A stretch of 64,000 nt of DNA from assembly GCF_900172345.1 (NCBI RefSeq), contig NZ_FWFY01000003.1:62001-126000 (forward strand). The letters run 5' to 3'. The notes beneath the pieces are model-generated. The model had not been told where the DNA came from. It was given only the letters and a program-made list of their open reading frames with translations, and did not search any database. The DNA comes from Limimaricola soesokkakensis (GTDB lineage: Bacteria; Pseudomonadota; Alphaproteobacteria; Rhodobacterales; Rhodobacteraceae). This document shows, in pieces, positions 57,786 to 64,000 of the stretch; the first letter of the stretch is position 1, and each line of letters begins with the position of its first letter. The translations under genes and the position numbers were made by a program.

Positions 57786-59426
57786 ATGACCTTGAAGACC
57801 CGCCTTCTCGCCGGTGCGGCGCTGATCGCCATGGCTGGCGTCGCCCATGCCGAAAGCCACGCGATGATGGAGCACCCCGAGACCGGGGAGAAGCTCGCCG
57901 CCGACCAGAGCTTCACCTACCGCGTGCTCGACGAATTCCCGTCGATCGACCCGAACCTGATCGAGGACGTCGAGGGCAGCCATATCGGCCGCAACCTGTT
58001 CGAAGGCCTGATGAACCAGGACGAGAAGGGCGACGTGGTGCCCGGCGTGGCCACCGGCTACGAGGTCTCCGAGGATGGCCTGACCTACACCTTCACCCTG
58101 CGTGACGACGCCAAGTGGTCGAATGGCGAGCCGGTGACCGCGAACGACTTCGTCTATTCCTGGCAGCGCGCCGCCGACCCGGCGACCGCCTCCGAGTACC
58201 AGTGGTACATGGGCCTGATGAAGATCGCCAATGTCGACGAGGTAATCGCGGGCGACATGGAGCCGTCCGAGCTCGGCGTTAAGGCGATCGACGACCACAC
58301 CCTTGAGGTGACCTTGTCGCAGCGTCTGCCCTACTTCCCGCAGATGGTGACGCACACCACCACCTTCCCGGTGCCGAAGGCGACCATCGAAGAGCATGGC
58401 GACGCCTGGACCCAGCCCGGCAACATGGTGTCGAACGGCGCCTACGTGCTCGAGGACCGCGTCCCGCAGGAGTACATCACGCTCAAGAAGAACCCGGAAT
58501 ACTGGGACGCCGAGAACGTCATCATTGAAGAGGTGAAGGCGCTCATTATCAACGACGAGAACCAGGCGCTGACCCGCTATCTCGCCGGCGAGTTCGACCA
58601 GACCGACGTGCCCGCGGGCCAGTTCCCGCGCCTCGCCGAGGAGCACCCGACCGAGGCGGTCTCGGTGCCGAACCTGTGCACCTACTACTACAACCTGAAC
58701 GTCTCCGAGAGCGGCCCCGAGGCACTCAAGGACCCGAAGGTGCGCGAGGCGCTCTATCTCGCCATCGATCGTGACGTGATCGTCGAGAACGTCGTCGCCG
58801 GTGGCCAGAAACCGGCCTACACGCTGACCCACTGGGCCACCGCGGGCTTCGAGGTTCCCTCGGTCGAGGCGGCACAGATGAGCCAGCAGGAGCGCAACGA
58901 GCGCGCCAAGGAGCTCTTCGCCGAGGCCGGCTATGGCGAAGGCGGCGAGTCGCTCTCCTTCGACCTGCTCTACAACACCTCCGAGTCGCACAAGCAGGTC
59001 GCGACCGCGATCGGCCAGATGTGGAAGCAGACCTTGGGCGTCGACATCTCGATGGCCAACATGGAGTGGCAGACCTTCCTCGAAGAGCGCCACAACAAGA
59101 ACTACGAGATCGCCCGTGCCGGCTGGTGCGCCGACTACAACGAGGCCTCGTCGTTCCTCGACATCATGGACTCGGGTTCGTCCTACAACGACTCCGGCTT
59201 CAACAACGCCGATTACGACGGGCTGCTGGCCGAGGCGAAGACCGCCGAGGATCCGCTGCCGCTCTACACCCAGGCCGAGGAGATCCTGACGCAGGAATTC
59301 CCGATCCTGCCGATCTACCACTACGCCACCGTGTTCATGATGGATGACACCATCAAGGGCTACCCGCTCGAGAACGCGCAGGACAACTGGTACGCCAAGG
59401 ACCTCTACCGCGTCGCGGAAGAGTAA
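57786..59426 (+). CDS. oppA: oligopeptide ABC transporter substrate-binding protein
   Basis: A 546-residue SBP family 5 protein with a signal peptide (TRLLAGAALIAMAGVAHA). Conserved blocks are FTYRVLDEFPSIDPNLIEDVEGSHIGRN, SEDGLTYTFTLRDDAKWSNG, and FTGLMN-like and RAGWCADYNEASSF regions. The mature N-terminus is rich in Met and acidic residues. It delivers peptides to the permeases encoded next. The start at 57786 is preferred over an earlier in-frame one. First gene of oppABCDF. Confidence 0.92.
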   Translation: MTLKTRLLAGAALIAMAGVAHAESHAMMEHPETGEKLAADQSFTYRVLDEFPSIDPNLIEDVEGSHIGRNLFEGLMNQDEKGDVVPGVATGYEVSEDGLTYTFTLRDDAKWSNGEPVTANDFVYSWQRAADPATASEYQWYMGLMKIANVDEVIAGDMEPSELGVKAIDDHTLEVTLSQRLPYFPQMVTHTTTFPVPKATIEEHGDAWTQPGNMVSNGAYVLEDRVPQEYITLKKNPEYWDAENVIIEEVKALIINDENQALTRYLAGEFDQTDVPAGQFPRLAEEHPTEAVSVPNLCTYYYNLNVSESGPEALKDPKVREALYLAIDRDVIVENVVAGGQKPAYTLTHWATAGFEVPSVEAAQMSQQERNERAKELFAEAGYGEGGESLSFDLLYNTSESHKQVATAIGQMWKQTLGVDISMANMEWQTFLEERHNKNYEIARAGWCADYNEASSFLDIMDSGSSYNDSGFNNADYDGLLAEAKTAEDPLPLYTQAEEILTQEFPILPIYHYATVFMMDDTIKGYPLENAQDNWYAKDLYRVAEE

Positions 59427-59517
59427 ATCCTGATGTGACGACAACCGCGCCCCCTGGCCGTTGCGCCGGGGGGCGCGATCCATTTCCGCAGGCTGCGGAA
59501 ACGAGGTATCATCCCCC

Positions 59518-60441
59518 ATGCTGAACTACGTTCTCAGGCGCGTCGCCGTCGCGATCCCGACGATCCTGCTGCTTGTCGTGATCTCCTTCGTGCTGATGTA
59601 TGCCGCCCCCGGCGGCCCCTTCAATTCCGAACGCCCGCTGCCCGCGCAGGTCATGGCCAATATCGAGGCGCGCTACGGGCTCGATCAGCCCTATTGGAAG
59701 CAGATGGCGAACTACGTCTGGAACGTGGTCGTGCATTTCGACTTCGGCCCCTCGTTCCAGTACCGCGACCGCACCGTCAACGACGTGATCGCCCAAGGCT
59801 TCCCGGTGACGCTCACCTACGGGTTCTGGAGCTTCATCGTCGCCCTCGTGGTCGGCGTCGCGCTCGGCGTCGCCGCGGCGATCCGGCACAATTCCTGGCT
59901 CGACTACCTCGCCGTCGGCATCTCGATCGGCGCGCAGGTGCTGCCCAATTTCGTCATGGCGCCGATTCTGGTGCTGGTCTTCACGCTGTGGCTCGGCTGG
60001 CTGCCCGGCGGCGGCTGGCAGGGCGGGCAGATCGAGTACCTGATCCTGCCGGTTATCGCGCTGTCGACCTCCTACATGGCCTCGATCGCCCGGATCACCC
60101 GCTCATCGATGCTCGAGGTGCTCAATGCCGGCTTCATCCGCACGGCGCGGGCCAAGGGCCTGCCGACCAGTCGGATCATCTGGAAGCACGCGATGAAGCC
60201 CACCATGCTGCCGGTGCTCAGCTATCTCGGGCCTGCCTTCGTCGGCATGATCACCGGCTCGGTGATCATCGACGTGTTCTTCTCGACCGGCGGCATCGGC
60301 CAGTTCTTCGTCAACTCCGCCTTCAACCGCGACTACTCGGTCATCATGGGGATCACCATCCTCGTCGGTGTGCTGACGGTCACGTTCAACCTCGTGGTCG
60401 ACCTGCTCTACGCGTGGATCGATCCGAAGATCCGCTACTGA
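59518..60441 (+). CDS. oppB: oligopeptide ABC transporter permease
   Basis: A 307-residue permease with six membrane helices. The first helix is RRVAVAIPTILLLVVISFVLMY, and the EAA-type coupling loop is RTARAKGLPTSRIIWKHAM. It is the OppB subunit that forms the channel with OppC. The ATG at 59518 fits the family length. It follows the substrate-binding gene by about 90 bp. Confidence 0.95.
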   Translation: MLNYVLRRVAVAIPTILLLVVISFVLMYAAPGGPFNSERPLPAQVMANIEARYGLDQPYWKQMANYVWNVVVHFDFGPSFQYRDRTVNDVIAQGFPVTLTYGFWSFIVALVVGVALGVAAAIRHNSWLDYLAVGISIGAQVLPNFVMAPILVLVFTLWLGWLPGGGWQGGQIEYLILPVIALSTSYMASIARITRSSMLEVLNAGFIRTARAKGLPTSRIIWKHAMKPTMLPVLSYLGPAFVGMITGSVIIDVFFSTGGIGQFFVNSAFNRDYSVIMGITILVGVLTVTFNLVVDLLYAWIDPKIRY

Positions 60442-60452
60442 GGAGGGGTCCC

Positions 60453-61385
60453 ATGTCGCTCAATCCCGATCCCGACACCGCCGACCGCCTGCTCGCTGCG
60501 CAGGCCGCCGCCGAGGTCAAGGGCCGCTCGCTGTGGAAGGATGCGCGCCAGCGCTTCATGCGCAACCGCGCCGCCGTGGCCGGTCTCGTGGCGCTGGTGC
60601 TGATCTGCATCTTCGCCTTCTTCGGCGGGTTTCTCGCCCAGTACGAACCCGACTACGTCGATTTCTCGCTGATCGGCTCCAACGCCACGCAGGGCGTGCC
60701 CTCCTTCGAGACCGGGCATTACTTCGGCACCGACAGCTCGGGCCGCGACCTCTATGCGCGCACCGTGCAGGGCACCCGGATCTCGCTTCTCGTCGGCATC
60801 GTCGGCGCCGGCGTCGCGGTGATCGTCGGCACGCTCTACGGCGCCATCGCGGGCTACAAGGGCGGGCGCACCGACGGCGCGATGATGCGCACGGTCGATA
60901 TCCTGATGTCGGTGCCTTACATGTTCGTGCTGATCCTGATGCTGGTGATCTTCGGCCGCTCGATCCTGATGCTGTTCATCGGCATCGGCCTGATCTCGTG
61001 GCTCGACATGTCGCGCATCGCCCGCGGCCAGACCTTGACAATCAAGGGCAAGGAGTTCGTCGAGGCAGCGCATGCCACCGGCGTGCGGCCGATGACGATC
61101 ATCCTGCGCCACATCGTGCCGAACCTCCTGGGCCTCGTCATCGTCTACGCCACGCTGCTCGTGCCGCAGATGATCATCACCGAGAGCTTCATCAGCTTCC
61201 TAGGTCTCGGCATCCAGGAGCCGAACACCTCGCTCGGGGCGCTGATCTCGAACGGTGCCAGCAACATGCAGTACGGCGTGATCTGGCAGCTTGCCTTCCC
61301 GCTCTTCTTCTTCGTCATCACCCTCTTCGCCTTCTTCTTCGTCGGCGACGGTCTGCGTGATGCACTCGACCCCAAGGATCGCTGA
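60453..61385 (+). CDS. oppC: oligopeptide ABC transporter permease
   Basis: A 310-residue permease with an N-terminal OppC_N segment (WKDARQRFMRNRAAVAGLVALVL) and the coupling loop EFVEAAHATGVRPMTIILRHIVPN. Strong GAGGAGGGG before the ATG at 60453. It overlaps oppD by one base (TGATG). Confidence 0.95.
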   Translation: MSLNPDPDTADRLLAAQAAAEVKGRSLWKDARQRFMRNRAAVAGLVALVLICIFAFFGGFLAQYEPDYVDFSLIGSNATQGVPSFETGHYFGTDSSGRDLYARTVQGTRISLLVGIVGAGVAVIVGTLYGAIAGYKGGRTDGAMMRTVDILMSVPYMFVLILMLVIFGRSILMLFIGIGLISWLDMSRIARGQTLTIKGKEFVEAAHATGVRPMTIILRHIVPNLLGLVIVYATLLVPQMIITESFISFLGLGIQEPNTSLGALISNGASNMQYGVIWQLAFPLFFFVITLFAFFFVGDGLRDALDPKDR

Positions 61386-62359
61386 TGGCCCTGCTCGACA
61401 TCGAAGACCTGCGCGTCACCTTCACCACCGGCGATGGCGAGGTGAACGCCGTCAACGGCGTATCCTTCTCGGTGGAGGAGGGCGAGACCCTTGCCATCGT
61501 CGGCGAGAGCGGCTCGGGCAAGAGCCAGACCGCCTTTGCCGCAATGGGCCTCCTGGCGCGCAACGGGCGCGCCACGGGCCAGATCCGCTATGACGGCCGC
61601 AACCTGCTGGAGCTGAAGCAGAAGGAGCTGAACCGGGTCCGGTCCGAGGAGATCGGCATGATCTTCCAGGACCCGATGACCTCGCTCAATCCCTACATGC
61701 GGATTTCCGAGCAGATGGCCGAGGTGCTGACCCTGCACAAGGGGATGACCAAGCGCGACGCGATCGCCGAGGCCACGAAGATGCTCGACGCGGTCAAGAT
61801 CCCCGACGCCAAGAACCGCATCACCATGTTCCCGCACGAGTTCTCGGGCGGGATGCGGCAGCGGATCATGATCGCGATGGCACTGCTGTGCCAGCCGCGG
61901 CTCCTGATCGCCGACGAGCCGACCACCGCGCTCGATGTGACGGTGCAGGCGCAGATCATGGAGCTGATGGCCGAGATCCGGCAGGAATTCGGCACCGCGA
62001 TCATCCTGATCACCCATGATCTCGGCATCGTCGCCGACACCTGCGAGCGTACGCTCGTCATGTATGGCGGCCAGATCATGGAGACCGGCCCGACCGACAC
62101 GCTGTTCGAACGGCCGACCCATCCCTACACGCTGGGCCTGCTGCGCGCCGTGCCGCGCATCGACCGCGACGACGAGACGCTCTCGACCATCGCGGGCGAG
62201 CCGCCGGACATGTCGCGGCTGCCCAAGGGCTGCCCCTTCACGCCGCGCTGCGCCTGGGCGCATGGGCCGTGCCCGACGGTGCGCCCCGAACTGCTGCCTG
62301 CCGAAGGCTATCCCGAACTGCGCCGCGCCTGCCATGCCCCCGTCGAGGAGGTGAAGTGA
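61385..62359 (+). CDS. oppD: oligopeptide ABC transporter ATP-binding protein
   Basis: A 324-residue ATPase: Walker A GESGSGKSQT, signature EFSGGMRQRIMIAMAL, Walker B LLIADEPTTALDV and the OppD/DppD C-terminal Cys motif (CPFTPRCAWAHGPC). It couples to OppB/C with OppF. It is joined to oppC and oppF by one-base overlaps. Confidence 0.96.
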   Translation: MALLDIEDLRVTFTTGDGEVNAVNGVSFSVEEGETLAIVGESGSGKSQTAFAAMGLLARNGRATGQIRYDGRNLLELKQKELNRVRSEEIGMIFQDPMTSLNPYMRISEQMAEVLTLHKGMTKRDAIAEATKMLDAVKIPDAKNRITMFPHEFSGGMRQRIMIAMALLCQPRLLIADEPTTALDVTVQAQIMELMAEIRQEFGTAIILITHDLGIVADTCERTLVMYGGQIMETGPTDTLFERPTHPYTLGLLRAVPRIDRDDETLSTIAGEPPDMSRLPKGCPFTPRCAWAHGPCPTVRPELLPAEGYPELRRACHAPVEEVK

Positions 62360-63579
62360 TGACCGATCCCAAGGACGACAAGTTCACCGAGGCCACGGGC
62401 CGCGACGAGGCCGGCGATCCGATCCCCGCCGCGCCCCCGGCCTCCGGCACGCCGGTGGCGACGCCGCCATCACCTGCGCCGGCCGAGGTGGCGCACAAGG
62501 ACGCGCAGGTTGCGAAGCGGGCCGGCAATGGCGGTCGCCCCGACCGCACCGGCCAGCTCGCTGCGCCGATCCTGCGGGTGGAGGACCTGCGCGTGGCCTT
62601 CGACATCCGCCCGCGTGGCGCCTGGCCCTGGACGCCGTCGAAGAAGCTGCACGCCGTCGGCGGCATCAGCTTCGACCTCGCGCCGGGGGAAAGCCTCGGC
62701 GTGGTGGGCGAGAGCGGCTCGGGCAAGTCGACGCTGGCGCGCGCCATCGTCGGCACCATCGCCTCGACAGGCGGCCGCATCGAGTTCGAGGGCCAGGACC
62801 TCGCCTCGATGTCCGAGCGTCAGCGCCGCGTCCACCGCAAGGACGTGCAGATGGTGTTCCAGGACCCCCTCGCCGCGCTCAACCCGCGCATGACGGTGGG
62901 CGACATCATCGCCGAGCCGCTGGTCACCCACGAGCCCAAGACGCCCCGCAAGGAGGTCCGCCGCCGGGTGGCCGAGCTGATGGAGCGGGTGGGGCTGCTG
63001 CCGAACCTCGTGAACCGTTACCCGCACGAGTTCTCGGGCGGCCAGTGCCAGCGCATCGGCATCGCCCGCGCGCTGATCCTCAAGCCCAAGCTGCTGATCT
63101 GCGACGAGCCTGTCTCGGCGCTCGACGTGTCGGTGCAGGCGCAGGTGGTGAACCTCCTGAAGGAACTGCAGCGCGACATGGGGCTGGCGATGATCTTCAT
63201 CGCGCATGATCTCTCTGTCGTGAAGCACATCTCCGACCGGATCGTGGTGATGTATCTGGGCCGGGTGATGGAGGTGGCGAAGTCCAAGGCGCTGACCACC
63301 AGCCCCGAGCACCCCTATACGCAGGCGCTCATCGCGAGCGTGCCGATCCCCGACCCGGTGCTGGAGCGAAAGCGCCAGCGCCCGGTGCTCGGCGGCGAGC
63401 TGCCTTCGCCGATGAACCCACCCTCGGGCTGCGTGTTCCGCACCCGCTGCCCCAAGGCGCATCCCGATTGCGCCGAGGGCCTGCCGCCGATGCTCGACCT
63501 GGGCGACGGCCACCGCGTGGCCTGTCCCTATCACGAAGAGCCCAGCGTGCTCGATTCCGCGCGGCAGATGGCGGGCTGA
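62359..63579 (+). CDS. oppF: oligopeptide ABC transporter ATP-binding protein
   Basis: A 406-residue ATPase with Walker A GESGSGKST, signature EFSGGQCQRIGIARALIL, Walker B LLICDEPVSALDV and C-terminal CVFRTRCPKAHPDC. It has an unusual N-terminal extension of about 70 residues rich in Pro and Ala (IPAAPPASGTPVATPPSPAPAE) before the ABC domain, longer than usual (family about 330). The last gene of the operon. Confidence 0.94.
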   Translation: MTDPKDDKFTEATGRDEAGDPIPAAPPASGTPVATPPSPAPAEVAHKDAQVAKRAGNGGRPDRTGQLAAPILRVEDLRVAFDIRPRGAWPWTPSKKLHAVGGISFDLAPGESLGVVGESGSGKSTLARAIVGTIASTGGRIEFEGQDLASMSERQRRVHRKDVQMVFQDPLAALNPRMTVGDIIAEPLVTHEPKTPRKEVRRRVAELMERVGLLPNLVNRYPHEFSGGQCQRIGIARALILKPKLLICDEPVSALDVSVQAQVVNLLKELQRDMGLAMIFIAHDLSVVKHISDRIVVMYLGRVMEVAKSKALTTSPEHPYTQALIASVPIPDPVLERKRQRPVLGGELPSPMNPPSGCVFRTRCPKAHPDCAEGLPPMLDLGDGHRVACPYHEEPSVLDSARQMAG

Positions 63580-63832
63580 TCGACATACCGGCCGGTCCCT
63601 TGCGGGGCCGGTCGGGATTCCGCGTCGATGTTGGAGCTGGCTAAGGGCAGGGAAGGTCTTGCCCATCGCGGTGGCATATGGCGGCTAGGCTCGGGGAGCG
63701 GGACCGAGAGCTGCATCGAGTCCAGTTGTCAGTCTTGGAAGATGTGAGACGTTGCAGTCGCCCCACGGGCGAGGCGCAGGTGGTGCGCCGCCGCGTCGGA
63801 CCAGCACTGGGTCAATGCCGGGCCGTCGGCGC

Positions 63833-64000
63833 TCAGGTCCCGATGACCGCCCGCGCGGCGGCCAGAAGTTGGCCGGGATCGTAGGGCTTTTGCACGCAAG
63901 GGTGCTCGGCATAGCTGCCCGCAAGGCCGGCCGAGGCGTAGCCGGTGGCGAAGATGAAGGGGATCTTGCGCTCTTCGAGCAGCTCGGCCACCGGATAGCT
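63833..64000 (-). CDS. response-regulator receiver domain protein (N-terminus beyond window)
   Basis: Only the last 55 residues are visible. They hold the end of a receiver domain: IPFIFATGYAS (the Thr/Ser and phosphate-side strand), then the invariant Lys in VQKPYDPGQLL. It ends soon after, so it is probably a single-domain receiver (CheY-like) or the end of a longer protein. Its partner kinase is unknown. Confidence 0.75.
   Translation of the reverse strand, partial: SYPVAELLEERKIPFIFATGYASAGLAGSYAEHPCVQKPYDPGQLLAAARAVIGT

Overview
The window is a GC-rich, densely coded bacterial chromosome segment. The gene content points to an alphaproteobacterium of the Rhodobacterales (Rhodobacteraceae in the broad sense). 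The main reasons are a class I (archaeal-type) lysyl-tRNA synthetase, an Irr-like Fur regulator divergent from fabA-fabB-fabI, an NDUFS4-type complex I accessory subunit, an FdsGBACD-type NAD-linked formate dehydrogenase, and several small Rhodobacterales-type proteins. I see no insertion sequence, prophage, integrase, CRISPR array or rRNA operon. Two tRNA genes (Ala-CGC and Arg-TCT) are present. Most of the window is ordinary core genome.

Layout. 1-3.2 kb: a YbbA/YbbP-like ABC pair divergent from a TesA-like esterase. 3.2-7.2 kb: dodecin, cold-shock protein, a TolB-like propeller, nadD and a PBP4-type carboxypeptidase. 7-16 kb: PLDc_N and TerB-like proteins, lysS, a CHAD protein, a secreted DUF4864-like protein, a large beta-helix protein, two small phasin-like or unknown proteins, tRNA-Ala, an FMN-binding HugZ-like protein, an outer-membrane protein and a YdcF protein. 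16-23 kb: uvrB, NDUFS4-like, MYG1-like, YihY, RlpA-like and a phosphoesterase. 23-28 kb: NCS1 and BenE transporters, and a Tat-exported protein paired with a ferric-reductase-like membrane protein. 28-33.4 kb: tRNA-Arg, a four-gene overlapping catabolic-looking operon (HAD dehalogenase, hydrolase, PLP dehydratase, enol-lactonase-like hydrolase) and an FKBP. 33.7-40.5 kb: fabI, fabB, fabA, irr, proC, csaA, a 2-hydroxyacid dehydrogenase, tdk and a hibernation factor fused to a cold-shock domain. 40.5-50 kb: carB, pabB/pabC, aspS, dgkA, a hemolysin III-like protein and an M48 lipoprotein. 50-57 kb: the formate dehydrogenase operon fdsGBA-fdhD-fdsD with a LysR regulator. 57.8-63.6 kb: a complete oligopeptide ABC transporter. 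The right edge holds the end of a response-regulator receiver domain.

The most striking non-coding signal is a perfect 16-bp inverted repeat (40482-40524). Its transcript would form a hairpin that buries both the Shine-Dalgarno and the start codon of the HPF/cold-shock fusion gene, which suggests translational control. Other signals of interest are a 23-nt motif present twice between genes (plus one divergent copy), a pair of palindromes between the HPF gene and tdk, a terminator-like hairpin just upstream of the oppA-like ribosome binding site, and a LysR-type T-N11-A box before fdsG. Many gene pairs overlap by 1-11 nt, so these operons look translationally coupled.
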